Of a stretch of 64,000 nucleotides of DNA, positions 42,501 to 51,828 are shown piece after piece. A model generated the notes under the pieces. It saw only the letters and a program-made list of their open reading frames with translations. It did not search any database and was not told the origin of the DNA. Numbering within the stretch: position 1 is the first letter of the stretch; every line of letters starts with the position of its first letter. The stretch spans positions 186,001 to 250,000 of the forward strand of contig JADJKO010000004.1 of the NCBI GenBank assembly GCA_016705955.1, read 5' to 3'. A program made the translations under genes and the position numbers. The DNA is from Flavobacteriales bacterium. GTDB lineage: Bacteria > Bacteroidota > Bacteroidia > Flavobacteriales_F > PHOS-HE28.

Positions 42501-43496
42501 ATACACCTGGCCGGTAGCCGGAAAGGTGGCTGGTGCGGTGGAGCGATAGCGACACCTTGAGTTGTTCGTGATACCGGGAATCGAGGTTGCCCATGTTTCT
42601 GATGTGGTGACCAGGCGATTGTTGTAGTCCGCGTTGGTCAAGCCGCGCAGGCCCACTTGCGGCGCGAAGTCCGTAGTGACCGCCCCAACTGAACAATTCC
42701 CATAGACCACCTGAATGTCGCCGCTCTCGGCCAAGCGGATCTGGAAGTTCACTCGCATGTCCTGCACTTGGGCGGCATTCGTGCTATTGCGCCTGAAGTT
42801 GATCCATTGCACGACGAATTCCTGGTTGGGGGTAACACCGAAGGTCTCGAAGCTGATCTCACCAGCGGCACTGCCGGTATAGACCGTGCAAATGGTCGTG
42901 GTGTTGTTCGTGGCATTCGCTGACATGGTGATGCTGGTTCCACTTGGGAAGCCGAGGATTGTGGTACCAGGTGGAATGCCCGTACCCGTGATGGCCTGGC
43001 CAATGGCCAGATCCGCCAAACTGGAAACGAGCGTAAGGGTGGGAGTGCCGCTGTTCTTCTTGGCCGAAAAGGAAATACCTCCGATCAGATCGCCGCTGAA
43101 CGCGCTGATCGCACCGTCGAACGCCGTGGCATTGTTGAGCGGAGTGGTCAGTGTAGCTGCTGGTGGCGTAGTACCGAAGGTCAGGAATCCCTTCGTGCTG
43201 ACGAATGCACCTGTATAGTCCGTTCCATTGAAGGGGAACGTGAAAGGGATCTGACCACTAAGGTCGTAAACAACATTGTCCAGCGCCAAGCCGGCGTTAC
43301 CGGTTGCCGCGGTTTGAAGGTCCACGACGGTCCGCGCGGCTGTGAGGGGAGTAAAGGAGCCAGCAAATTGGCTATAGGTGTACTGCGAAGCCACTTGGGC
43401 TTGAACGGTCCCGGTCAGCGTGAGCGTCACGAGCAAGCTGCCCATGAGGTAACTCCACATGCGCCGGGATGGTGGTGTTGAAGTCGTATGGTTCAT
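39513..43496 (-). CDS. Large T9SS-exported protein, paralogue of the 4-13 kb protein
   Basis: 1327 aa from MNHTTSTPPSRRMWSYLMGS, a signal peptide ending TGTVQA. After an N-terminal roughly 330-residue domain (SQYTYSQFAGSFTPLTAART ... MRVNFQIRLAESGDIQVVYG) come pre-peptidase-type beta-sandwich domains (SGVWYKYVGSDERVTISTCG, YYVFVSRQTAFPPPFTLTVS), Ig/Fn3-like parts and a DMDGDGFGAG calcium-binding-like segment. The last 350 residues closely resemble the end of the giant protein (NDRLISQSCDRMELRR ... WNACRMRID-like, then MYPNPNRGDQLFLSLNAIEE and the final YSKRLVIQP type A sorting domain). Surface or secreted; function unknown, possibly adhesion. Confidence 0.92.
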   Translation of the reverse strand: MNHTTSTPPSRRMWSYLMGSLLVTLTLTGTVQAQVASQYTYSQFAGSFTPLTAARTVVDLQTAATGNAGLALDNVVYDLSGQIPFTFPFNGTDYTGAFVSTKGFLTFGTTPPAATLTTPLNNATAFDGAISAFSGDLIGGISFSAKKNSGTPTLTLVSSLADLAIGQAITGTGIPPGTTILGFPSGTSITMSANATNNTTTICTVYTGSAAGEISFETFGVTPNQEFVVQWINFRRNSTNAAQVQDMRVNFQIRLAESGDIQVVYGNCSVGAVTTDFAPQVGLRGLTNADYNNRLVTTSETWATSIPGITNNSRCRYRSTAPATFPATGQVYQWLNQPACFPPTFTSSFEPCVGSGMYTVTVTVTGYGDGGTADISNNVDGVVQASAVLDQAYVLGPYPFGTARTFKVLHGANTICDQTVGTFGANTSIPNDNYWTATTVDCATGTYTNQALDGALDDPIYTDCGAGPVVLSGVWYKYVGSDERVTISTCGSVDPHAVGMTVYSGTCGAFTCVGGSENDWGCNPGGGPATVVFNAYLGTDYYVFVSRQTAFPPPFTLTVSCTSLCTPPPNAACNAAVGLTVNPAGSCASPTPGNTSCSSAVYPTPTGWLGDYVSTWYSFTAGPTGSQELIVTLGTAGWTGYAIYGSCGGAQVLGTGNFLFRVTSGETYVFTGLTPGATYYLLVGSLQTTEGTFSICLREPAPPPCVAAPIAPADGGAVCGASTTLSWPASAGATGYHVYLDAGAGPATTELPGSPLAGTSLLVNGLTNGLTAWTVAPYNAAGTAAGCSTWTFTVSIPVPYYADMDGDGFGAGPSTGTDCTPPNTGDVTNNADDCPTVANGNPGDTCDDANATTVFDVLGASPACGCAGTACTQSVTIEMGTDGGGVRWALHSSLNNAVGQSSPGFPGYYYPSASPNYTETTCLPNGEFYFVFEDEDCDGVAGGGYIVRVAGKRVIDNRTNLDPVACPSQISGYTGVNNPVGNDRLISQSCDRMELRRGVNGNCSDRLTADNTPNGSSGNVYQFWIYDANGGLSFIYPNAVSGTSNQVSMANLPALVEGTMYNVRVRTRMSPGVWRAWGNACRMRIDNALGQCGSAALVDDLSNANHSCGITVTLPVGNQGNGGNNMVVCMPVVRYNNNCVNVQANKYQWRFRIPAENVVIVLNSPNNLKYLTTGVGFESCKTYTVEVRASFDAGATWCRGGVDPYNDLTPWGTICEVYTGGCLTSGNPHMAAESSTGSGRTNLNMYPNPNRGDQLFLSLNAIEEGVHTVSVDIHDAFGKRISARTIAVADGFINTVLELNGELTTGLYMVNITAGDAVYSKRLVIQP

Positions 43497-44238
43497 CGTC
43501 TTTATTGGGTTAGGGGTTAGCAATGAGTTCAAATGGCCCACTGGTATTACCCGTTCTACCAGAGGGTCCATTTCGAGCAGTTCCAGACACGCGAATGGAT
43601 GAACCACACAGGTTCGATCACTCTCGGATCACATGTGCGGACTCCAGACATTCGGGGCAATCGTAAACGTAGTAGAGCCGGGCGCCGACGCGACACTGGA
43701 ACGTTGACAAAAACGCTCTTAAGTAGGACGTACTACCGGTCGACGCAGTGTCCCGCCGGGTTTGAGTGGACGCTGAGTTTTGGGTGAGCCACGCCGTGAT
43801 GCGCTTGCTCAGATCAGAAGGCAAACGCTCACCTGCAGATGCGGTTAGCTATACGGCTCCCACTGTTTGTTCTAGGTATCGACTGCGTTGCAGGCGCAAA
43901 GGGTGGCGCTTTGCACGTTTTCATCAGTGCGGATGTAGATGCTGCGTGGCAGACCCACGCTGTAAGTGTCGGGCCGCTCGGCGATCCGGCCGATGGTCAC
44001 ATCCGCCATGTTGAACAAATCCGTTCCGTACTGCAAGTGCGCGTTGCCGCTGTTTTTCTGGATGCCGAGGTCCACGGGTGCGGTGCCTTTGAGGTGAGCT
44101 GGTCGACCCTAGCGTGGTCTCGCAACATAATCCACCATAAGTAGGTCACCCCCCCTCCGAGTTAGCGCAACCGCCAAGGTCCAGTACTCGCTCACTCCGG
44201 TCTAATTTTGTCCTGTTGTTGAGCACGTTGGAACAAGG
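43497..44238. other. Divergent 742-bp gap with a possible gene remnant
   Basis: No confident gene. On the minus strand about 80 codons from roughly 44115 to 43872 are open and protein-like (AHLQYGTDLFNMADVTIGRI ... RSIYIRTDENVQSATL), bounded by stops, with no start matching a full protein. I cannot assign a family. The rest shows short imperfect inverted repeats around TAAGTAGGACGTACTA (43721-43736) and a C-rich tract near 44150. Promoters of both flanking T9SS genes should lie here, but no exact consensus was found. Confidence 0.4.
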
Positions 44239-46275
44239 ATGAATATCCCCGATAACAGCGAAGTATTGATAGCACCTTTCGTGAATGGTGTGGGCGGAAG
44301 AGAACATGGACCCTTCGCATTCCTTCGCAGAGTGCTCCTGTTCGCTTTGCTCTGGGCGGGTTGGCAGTCTGCGCAGGCACAATGCACAGTCTCCATTCCT
44401 GCCGGTACGTTCACAGGATACACCGCCTTCGTTACCAATACCACCATTAATGGGGGCGGCTTCACGCCCTATTACGTGTGTACGGGGGCAACCTTGATCC
44501 AACATGGGGGGCAACACGACATCTTCGTGGAATCCGGTGGCACGTTGGCCGTAGAAAGCGGGAACCAAAAGGTCTATGTCAATTCCGGTGGCTCGGTCAT
44601 CGTGAACGGAGGAAATGCGTACATCTACGCGTTGAACGGTGCCACAGTAGCGTTCAACTGGGGTAACGCGCATGTCTGGGCGGAATGCGGGGCCAACCTC
44701 ACCACACCCACCGGTGGCAATCAGCATTATTGGGTGCCGGATGCAAGCGCGGTCAACGACAACAATGTCAACGTGTGCAATCCGCTGACGATCGATCTCA
44801 GCAACGCTCCAGGTACTATTGTCGATCTCGGGGGCAACCAAGCGCTTTCAGCATCTGACTTTCCTTATACGCTCGACGCGAGTTCCGTCCCGGGACCATA
44901 CCTATGGTCCACCGGCGAGACAACCGCCAGCATCCAAGCCCCTGGACCGGGGGTCTACACGGTTTCGGTGCCCTCGGCTTGTTCGCAGGCACAAGGAAGT
45001 GCTACTCTTTCTCTCGGTGGTGTTAGTGGCGCGCTCGACCTTGGCCCAAATGTCGTTCTCTGCCTGAATCAATTTCCCGTTACACTGGATGCTGGGCCGT
45101 GGCCATCCTACCTATGGTCCACTGGAGCTACCACCCAGACTATACAGGTAACCACCGACGGAACATACAGCGTGACAGTACCAACGGCCTGTGGCACGTT
45201 ATCCGATGAGGTCGTCATTTCTCCGTTCGGGGGATCGTTGGCTACACCGGACTTGGGTCCGGACCAATGGCTTTGCCCAACTGACTTTCCGATCACCCTT
45301 GATGCAGGACCGGCCTCCTCTTATGTTTGGAACACCGGGGAAACGAGCCAGTCCATTACGGCGGTAGGCCCTGGTTCGTACTCTGTTTCGGCAACGAATT
45401 ACTGCGGTACGGCGACGGCCGACGTGGTGATCGCCCTACTCGTACCGCCGGTCTTCGACATCGACCCGCAGCTGGTCATCTGCGCGAATGAGTTTCCGTA
45501 TTATTTGGCACCGACCGACCAGACAGCATCGTACCAATGGTCCACCGGCGATCTTGCGCCGGGGATCACCATAACGGAGGTCGGCACTTACATCGCCACA
45601 CTGTATGATGTCTGTGGAACAGTGGTGGATACCGTAGTAGTGACCTCCCTGCCCGTTGAACAGGACAGCCTCGACTGGGTGCTTTGCGCTGGAGAGGTGG
45701 CCTATTACCAAGGCTTGGAGTTATCCACCACAGGCGTACAAGTGCTTACCGTGCCAGGTGGTGGCACGAATGGCTGCGATCTTGATCTCACTCTTTCCGT
45801 GACGGTGGTTCCGCAGTTGGTTGAACAGGAGTATCTCCAAATGACATATGGGGAACCGGTCCAATTCATGGACACGGTGATCCAGGACGTGGGCACTTAC
45901 ACATTCATCAGCGACTCCACGGCAGGTTGTCCAAACCTCATCGAGTTGACCGTGTTGGAACAATTCGACGGTGACGTCCTAGTCTATGTGCCCAACTGCT
46001 TCACCCCGGATGGTAACGCTATCAATGATCTTTTCCATCCAGTGATCAGTGTTCTGGGCGGGCATCACTTGACCAAATTCGACCTGCGCGTTTATGATCG
46101 CTATGGTCATGTTGTATACATCTCGGAGGATTATGGAACATCCGGTTGGGATGGTCTTGTCCATGGTTCCAGCACCGTGGCCATGGATGGCGTCTACACG
46201 TGGATGCTCCGTTACACAACAAGCAAGGGAGGCAGCACGCGGCAACTGACCGGGATGGTGGTGGTCCTGAGGTGA
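44239..46275 (+). CDS. T9SS type B sorting-domain protein (CHU_C / gliding-motility-associated C-terminus)
   Basis: 678 aa. An N-terminal hydrophobic segment (FLRRVLLFALLWAGWQSAQA) lies after about 28 residues; the true start could be further in. A repetitive right-handed-helix-like region follows (FVESGGTLAVESGNQKVYVN, GSVIVNGGNAYIYALNGATV), then four Ig-like repeats, each with the 'YLWSTGETT ... GPGVYTVSVPSAC' pattern. The last 85 residues are the type B sorting domain (YVPNCFTPDGNAINDLFHPV, LRVYDRYGHVVYISED, WDG, GVYTWMLRY). Type B proteins are handled by a dedicated PorV/SprF-type route in the outer membrane. Function unknown; probably surface-exposed. Confidence 0.9.
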   Translation: MNIPDNSEVLIAPFVNGVGGREHGPFAFLRRVLLFALLWAGWQSAQAQCTVSIPAGTFTGYTAFVTNTTINGGGFTPYYVCTGATLIQHGGQHDIFVESGGTLAVESGNQKVYVNSGGSVIVNGGNAYIYALNGATVAFNWGNAHVWAECGANLTTPTGGNQHYWVPDASAVNDNNVNVCNPLTIDLSNAPGTIVDLGGNQALSASDFPYTLDASSVPGPYLWSTGETTASIQAPGPGVYTVSVPSACSQAQGSATLSLGGVSGALDLGPNVVLCLNQFPVTLDAGPWPSYLWSTGATTQTIQVTTDGTYSVTVPTACGTLSDEVVISPFGGSLATPDLGPDQWLCPTDFPITLDAGPASSYVWNTGETSQSITAVGPGSYSVSATNYCGTATADVVIALLVPPVFDIDPQLVICANEFPYYLAPTDQTASYQWSTGDLAPGITITEVGTYIATLYDVCGTVVDTVVVTSLPVEQDSLDWVLCAGEVAYYQGLELSTTGVQVLTVPGGGTNGCDLDLTLSVTVVPQLVEQEYLQMTYGEPVQFMDTVIQDVGTYTFISDSTAGCPNLIELTVLEQFDGDVLVYVPNCFTPDGNAINDLFHPVISVLGGHHLTKFDLRVYDRYGHVVYISEDYGTSGWDGLVHGSSTVAMDGVYTWMLRYTTSKGGSTRQLTGMVVVLR

Positions 46276-46343
46276 TCGTGGCTGCGGCCTAAGGGGTGAA
46301 CAAATGAACCAAGTACCTGATGCGCCAACCTGGTCTAACCCAA

Positions 46344-47051
46344 ATGCGCACCCTAGGGTTGATCGGGGGTACCTCATGGCATTCAACGGTGCAGTACTAC
46401 CAGTACATCAACCAGGCGGTGAATGACTACTTCGGGAACAATACCAATCCCCCGCTGTTGGTATACACGCTCAACCAGAACGCGATCCATCGCTTTCAGG
46501 TGGAGGGTAAGTGGGATGCAGTAGCCGAGCTGATCACCGAGGCTGCATTCAGCCTTAAACGAGCCGGTGCTGAAGCGCTGATGTTCTGCGCCAACACCCC
46601 TCACAAGGTGCATGGCTTGGTGGAAGAACGCATCGAGCTGCCGATCATCCACATCTCGGACGTAACTGCCAAAGCCATTCAGGACGAGGGGGTGGACAAG
46701 GTCTGCTTCATCGGCACCAAGTTTTCGATGGAGGAGGATTTCATTCTCGGCAGGATGAGAAAAGGCGGGGTCGAGGTATTGGTGCCTGGCGACCAAACGG
46801 TGCGTGATGAACTGCATCGGATCATCCAAGAGGAACTGACCTTTGGCCGGATTGAGCAGGGTTCGAAGCGATACGTGCTGGATGCCCTGCGATCAATGAT
46901 CGACCAAGGCGCCGAGGGCGTTGTATTGGGTTGCACGGAATTTCCGTTGATGATCACCCGAGATGACCTGTCCGTACCGGTTTTCGATACGACCAGGATC
47001 CATTCTAACGCTGCGGTGGAGTACATCCTGAATTTGAAGGATCCAACTTAG
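46344..47051 (+). CDS. Aspartate/glutamate racemase family protein
   Basis: 235 aa from MRTLGLIGGTSWHSTVQYYQ, after rejecting a start 8 codons earlier. Both catalytic cysteines of the cofactor-independent family are present: Cys82 in FCANTPHK and Cys197 in LGCTEFP. The opening GLIGGTSWHST matches the YgeA/aspartate racemase branch. Cytoplasmic; substrate (Asp, Glu or another amino acid) cannot be fixed from sequence. Convergent with the FGE gene. Confidence 0.92.
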   Translation: MRTLGLIGGTSWHSTVQYYQYINQAVNDYFGNNTNPPLLVYTLNQNAIHRFQVEGKWDAVAELITEAAFSLKRAGAEALMFCANTPHKVHGLVEERIELPIIHISDVTAKAIQDEGVDKVCFIGTKFSMEEDFILGRMRKGGVEVLVPGDQTVRDELHRIIQEELTFGRIEQGSKRYVLDALRSMIDQGAEGVVLGCTEFPLMITRDDLSVPVFDTTRIHSNAAVEYILNLKDPT

Positions 47052-47139
47052 GACAGCTAGGGCATGCCGGTGCCCAAGGACAATTCGGTGCGACCGATCG
47101 GCCATTGCATTCTATTGTAATAGGGTCAAGTTGTATTTA

Positions 47140-48243
47140 TTATTCGCCATCCTTTACGCAGCGAAAACCGGCGTGGCTCATGCCACTGTCCTCCGTACTC
47201 CCTTGCCGTGCACTGGTGCGATAACGCGCACAATAACTGGCATGGCACAAGAAACTGCCGCCGCGTTGCGCCCGACGTTTCTCATATGGATGTTGGGGAT
47301 CGAAACTGTCCGTGGGTCCTTGCGGATCTTGTAGCACTCTGTCCGGTTCGCAACGGCCATAGTAGGTCACATCCATCCAGTCACTGCACCACTCCCACAC
47401 ATTGCCTGCCATGTCATAGAGGCCGAAGCCGTTGGGATTAAAGGATGCCACTGGTGCCGTGCGTGCGTATCCATCAGCTGCCGTGTTCGCATTCGGAAAC
47501 GCTCCTTGCCAACTGTTGCAGGTGATGTGTTCGTTCGTGGGAGGATCATTGCCCCAACTGAATTCGGTGCCAGAAACACCGCCCCTTGCCGCGCGTTCCC
47601 ATTCGGCTTCGGTGGGCAGCCGCTTCCCGGCCCACCGGCAATAGGCTTGTACGTCTCTCCAGCTAACATGCACCACCGGGTGTTCCAACCGATCTGCGAT
47701 GGAACTATCCGCTCCTTCGGGATGCTGCCAATCTGCACCTGGGACCCATTGCCACCACTGCCTCCAATCGTGCAGGTCCACCGGGTGCTTGGGCGGTGTG
47801 AATACCAATGAGCCGGGTACCAACTGGGAAGGATCGGGAGCTGGCGTTCCCGGGGGGGTGTTGGCCATGATCTCCTCCAATAGGGGCGCTCTTTCCGCAT
47901 CGGTCCTGTATCCGGTGGCATTCACGAACTCCGCGAACCGCGCATTGGTGACCTCCGTGGTATCCATCCAATAGCCATGAACATACACGCGATGCGCAGG
48001 TCGTTCCTCCGGATAGGCCGACAGGTCGTTCGTGCCCATCAGGAACTCACCACTTGGGATCCATACCATGCCCACCGGTGCCACACCGAGGGGTCGGTCA
48101 TGTGGAGGGTATTCGTCATTGCTGCCTGCGTGGTGCAGTCCCATGCTGGGCATCCCGTTCCCATGCCCACAGGAGGTGAAGGCCATCAGCATTGCGATGC
48201 CGCATGTGTTGCTCAAGATCGTACGGCCCGGAAACCTCCTCAT
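47140..48243 (-). CDS. Formylglycine-generating enzyme (SUMF1/FGE-type)
   Basis: 367 aa from MRRFPGRTILSNTCGIAMLM, whose ATG overlaps the sulfatase stop (ATGA). The N-terminus looks like a lipoprotein signal (AFTSCG). The FGE-sulfatase domain is complete: GEFLMGTND, DTTEVTNARFAEFVNATGYR, HPVVHVSWRDVQAYCRWAGK, GLYDMAGNVWEWCSDW, and GGSFLCHASYCARYRTSAR, where Cys333 and Cys338 match the copper-binding active-site cysteine pair of aerobic FGE. It would oxidise the sulfatase active-site Cys to formylglycine. The EgtB/NirV-type homologues lack this pair. An exported location would mean activation outside the cytoplasm. Confidence 0.93.
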   Translation of the reverse strand: MRRFPGRTILSNTCGIAMLMAFTSCGHGNGMPSMGLHHAGSNDEYPPHDRPLGVAPVGMVWIPSGEFLMGTNDLSAYPEERPAHRVYVHGYWMDTTEVTNARFAEFVNATGYRTDAERAPLLEEIMANTPPGTPAPDPSQLVPGSLVFTPPKHPVDLHDWRQWWQWVPGADWQHPEGADSSIADRLEHPVVHVSWRDVQAYCRWAGKRLPTEAEWERAARGGVSGTEFSWGNDPPTNEHITCNSWQGAFPNANTAADGYARTAPVASFNPNGFGLYDMAGNVWEWCSDWMDVTYYGRCEPDRVLQDPQGPTDSFDPQHPYEKRRAQRGGSFLCHASYCARYRTSARQGSTEDSGMSHAGFRCVKDGE

Positions 48244-49823
48244 TTCTTCAAGCCATCCGGTATGGCAGCACGCCATCCGTCAGCTATTTGCTTCGACATC
48301 AGCTTCACGATCTCTTCATTCCCTTCAGCACCCGCAACGTTCGTGTTCTCTTCGGGGTCAACAAGGCTATCGTACAATTCGCTCGTAACAAAGGCTCCCC
48401 TTTCCTTGGTCTCATTGTCCCATTGATACCATTCCACATAGTGGTATTGCTTGGTCCGGATGGAGTAGCCCATGTACCGCTTTCCATCGGGGCTGATCTT
48501 CGGCCGTCGGTGGAATTGGCTGAAGGCCGCCTTCTTCCATTCCCGGTCTGGATCTGCGATGAGAGGCATAAAGCTGGTCCCTTGCAAATACGGCGGGGCT
48601 TCGATGCCCGCCATTTCACACAGCGAAGGAAATATGTCGATCAACTCTGTGATCCCTGTGGTCTGCCTTCCGACATTCAACTGACCAGGGCCGGTGATCA
48701 TCATTGGTACATGAATATCAACGTCGTAATTGGTCTGCTTGCACCAACTGTTGTGCTCCCCCAGTTTCCAACCATGATCACCCCATACGACGATGATCGT
48801 ATTGTCATAGATGTTCAGGTCCTTAAGTTGCTGAATAACGCTTCCAAAGAGAGCGTCGACATAACTCACACTGGCGTAATAACCATGCTTGAGGATCCGC
48901 GCGGTGTCCTCGGCCATTGCATTCTCCGTTGGTTGTTTGAGGTTCGCGAACCCATCGTATCCCCTTAATTCATACATCGAATTCATGGACATGATGGGTG
49001 ATCCCACCGGCACGAATGGGTTACTCGCCATGGGGATACTATCTCTATCGTACAGATCCCAATATTTCTTGGGTGCCGCGAACGGCAGGTGCGGCCTGAA
49101 ATACCCCAAGGCCAGATAGAAGGGCTGATCCGTGCTCGCCAATCGGGCGAGTGTCCGCTTGGCTAATTCCGTTTGTGCACCGTCGTAGTATAGACTGTCC
49201 TCCACATCCTCCATTTCCCAAGCGGGCCCGTTGTTCCATCCATCCGCGTAGTAACCAGGCCGTTTCGCAATGATGGAGTCCCGTGCGATCTTCTGCTTGC
49301 GCTGGGTCTCTTCATTCAAATAGAACGTTTCGCCATCCCGCTTCAACCATTCCGGCCGTGAGAATTGAACGGGGCGAAGATCCGGTTCATCCCAGGAGAT
49401 CGAATCCGGCATGTAGTTGTGGAAGATCTTTCCAATGCAAACCGTGTGGTATCCGTACTTGCTGAAATGCTGTGGCATGGTGACCGCATCCGGATGGATC
49501 TCGCGGAACTTGTCGCCCAGATGCCATACGCGGGTGGAATCCGGTCGCAAGCCGGTCATAAGGCTTGCTCTGGAAGGTGCACACACCGCGACCTGGCAAT
49601 AAGTATTCCTGAACGTCATGCCTTGCCTTGCGAAAGCATCCAGGTTGGGCGAATGGATGTATTCATTTCCATACGCTCCTGTGCACGGCAGGAGATCATC
49701 AATGGATACAAATAGGATGTTCGGCCGTTTCCGGACGTCCTGTGCCGCAACCGGATCCGAGAAAGACATTATCACGGTTATCAGTAGAAAGCCACTGATC
49801 GGCGTGAACTGGAATGAACGCAT
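48240..49823 (-). CDS. Secreted Cys-type sulfatase
   Basis: 527 aa. The start MRSFQFTPISGFLLITVIMS begins a signal peptide (cleavage near DPVAAQ). Metal ligands in LFVSIDDLLP (Asp42, Asp43), the modification motif VCAPSRASLMTG with Cys81 (CxPSR, converted to formylglycine), the GDHGWKLGEHN metal/catalytic segment and LIDIFPSLCEMAG are all present. The overall pattern is that of iduronate-2-sulfatase-like enzymes of polysaccharide-degrading Bacteroidota. Substrate unknown. Coupled by 4-bp overlap to its likely activating FGE; no carbohydrate-uptake genes flank the pair. Confidence 0.94.
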   Translation of the reverse strand: MRSFQFTPISGFLLITVIMSFSDPVAAQDVRKRPNILFVSIDDLLPCTGAYGNEYIHSPNLDAFARQGMTFRNTYCQVAVCAPSRASLMTGLRPDSTRVWHLGDKFREIHPDAVTMPQHFSKYGYHTVCIGKIFHNYMPDSISWDEPDLRPVQFSRPEWLKRDGETFYLNEETQRKQKIARDSIIAKRPGYYADGWNNGPAWEMEDVEDSLYYDGAQTELAKRTLARLASTDQPFYLALGYFRPHLPFAAPKKYWDLYDRDSIPMASNPFVPVGSPIMSMNSMYELRGYDGFANLKQPTENAMAEDTARILKHGYYASVSYVDALFGSVIQQLKDLNIYDNTIIVVWGDHGWKLGEHNSWCKQTNYDVDIHVPMMITGPGQLNVGRQTTGITELIDIFPSLCEMAGIEAPPYLQGTSFMPLIADPDREWKKAAFSQFHRRPKISPDGKRYMGYSIRTKQYHYVEWYQWDNETKERGAFVTSELYDSLVDPEENTNVAGAEGNEEIVKLMSKQIADGWRAAIPDGLKK

Positions 49824-49893
49824 GGTAATGGTGGTACTATCGCAATCGCTGGATGGAACTGATGGTGCGTAAGGGCTTCGCGTCCCGGTCGGG

Positions 49894-51394
49894 TCAGTCA
49901 ACTATGTAGTACCCGCTAAGTGATCTTCCGGGGAGAACCGCGCGCACGGCATACGCGCCAGGTGTCGTGATCATTGGCAACTGCGCCTTACCGCATGCGG
50001 TACTTGGGATCGTGGTCGTCGCGACCACCCGCCCATTCACGTCCTGTATCGTCACCTCCACGGGTTGGTCCGCACAACCTTGGATGGCGATGTATACTAC
50101 TTGGCCTCCGGAAGGGTTGGGCCAGAGTTCCAGTGCACCACCCCCCAACGCTGAAAAGTTCACCGCAACGACGCCTGAATAGGTGGATGCACGATCGAAG
50201 TCCACCTGCCGCAAACGGTAGTAACTGGTGCCGTTCAAAGGGGATCCATCCACGTCCGAATAACTGATCAGCGACATGCTGTTACCCGCACCAGGTTGCC
50301 GCAGTATGGGCACCCATCCATGCGCATCGGCGCTGCGCTCCACTTCGAAATAGGCGTTGTTGAATTCGCTCGCTGTGGTCCATGATAGATCGACCCGATC
50401 CCTATTGGCCTTTGCGGTGAACGAAAGGAGTTCGACGGGTAGTGGATCACCGATGCAGATATCGTACTTGGCGAAGAAGATGTCTCCAGCTCCTGACGAG
50501 CTCAAATTCGCCGTTCCCGGCCCTGGATCAAAATCGGCCGGGGTAGAATCAAACATGCCCGCGAGGTGAACGACCCCATAACCCGAAAGCGCAATTCCAT
50601 ACCCTTGGTCGGAAGCAGTTCCTCCCATGAGACCTGCACAGCCGAACGATCCAAGCGAAGAGTATTCCGCAAGAAAGACATCATCCGAACCTGATGAAGA
50701 CAGAAGAGCCGTGCCAGCACCAGGGTCGAAATCCACGGTGCCACCCACATAGCCCGTAACATACACGTTGTTAAGAGCGTCTACCGCTATACCGGTACCG
50801 ACATCATGTGTTGTCGGGCTTCCAATACCGAATGCCCACAGGAACGAGCCATTGGATCGGTATTGCGCCACGAAGGCATCGTACGTACCACCTGCTGCAG
50901 TAACGTTCGCTGTGCCCGGCCCAGGGTCGAAATCCTGCGTGCCTGTAAAGGTTCCCGTTATATGTACGTTTCCGTTCGTACCCACGGCGATCGCATTGCT
51001 TCGTTCCTCACAACAAGATGGGCTGGGCACTTTGAACGCCCACACGTACGCACCTGCGGAAGAGTACTTTGCGACATAGATGGGCGCTGCCTCTATAGGG
51101 GGGCCGGAGGCGGAAAGGATCGCCGTTCCCGGACCAGGATCAAAATCCGCATCGTTCGGCATGTGGCCCGTGATGTACATATTTCCTCCGCCGTCAACTG
51201 CAATGCCCGCGCTCCGCGTACTCGGTCCGCCCTCGGCGACATTGAATGCCAGCACGTATGCTCCCGCAGATGTGTACTTCGCAATGAACACTGGCCCCGT
51301 GGCCGGATTAAGATTCACAACGCCAACTCCTGGGTCGAAATCCTGAATGGCATTGAAGGACCCGGTCACATGGACATTTCCGGTTGCATCGATG
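49894..51394 (-). pseudogene. 3' portion of an SBBP-like beta-propeller T9SS gene interrupted by an IS
   Basis: Continues the gene that begins at 53433. About 500 codons with repeated 'DFDPGPGTANLSSSG' and 'VFLAEYSSLGSFGCAG / IYVAKYSSAGAYVWAF' units, alternating with GIAVDALNNVYVTGYVGGTV: the SBBP-type propeller repeat. An Ig-like domain (LPVELLSFTAKANRDRVDLS) and a type A T9SS sorting domain (LELWPNPSGGQVVYIAIQGC ... RSLSGYYIVD) follow. Without the 5' part it lacks a signal peptide and should be non-functional. Confidence 0.9.
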
Positions 51395-51433
51395 TGACTC
51401 GTCCTGATCCGGGTTTACGCAAAAGCGAACCTC

Positions 51434-51828
51434 ATGAAGGACGGAACGGACAAGGAAAAAGGAAGGCCACGCAAATACGATGTGGCGTTCAAACGAATGG
51501 TGATCGGCGAGTACCGGAGCGGTCGCTGGACCATGGAGCAATTGCGTCGGCGATACGCCTTGGCGGGCAAGAGCTGTATTGCAGAATGGATGACGCAGAT
51601 GGACCTTGGTGCGCGGCCACAGCCCTGTGCCGAAGTTTGGGCGATCAACCCCAAGGAGATGCCCCAGCGCAAGAAGAGCGAACGCAGCGCGGACCTGCGC
51701 AACCGGATCAGGAACTGGAACGGCAACTGGAGGATGAACAGCTCAAGAGCGAAGCCTATTCCAAGCTGATCGACCTAGCGGAGAGCGAGCACCGGATCGC
51801 GATCCGAAAAAAGGCCAATACCAAGTGA
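51434..51828 (+). CDS. IS3-family transposase OrfA (apparent one-base frameshift)
   Basis: Helix-turn-helix DNA-binding subunit (RKYDVAFKRMVIGEYRSGRW, TMEQLRRRYALAGKSCIAEW) followed by a leucine-zipper-like coil. The first frame breaks at 51715-51716; adding one G (CGG to CGGG) joins it to DQELERQLEDEQLKSEAYSK and gives 131 aa ending KKANTK. It ends over the A AAA AAG site at 51807-51813. Confidence 0.85.
51807..51813 (+). promoter_or_regulatory. Programmed -1 frameshift slippery site A AAA AAG
   Basis: In the OrfA frame the codons are A AAA AAG (CGA-AAA-AAG). Slipping back one base moves into the OrfB frame (GQYQVIREMKDSYPHISL), making the OrfAB fusion transposase, the usual IS3 strategy. 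Confidence 0.85.
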
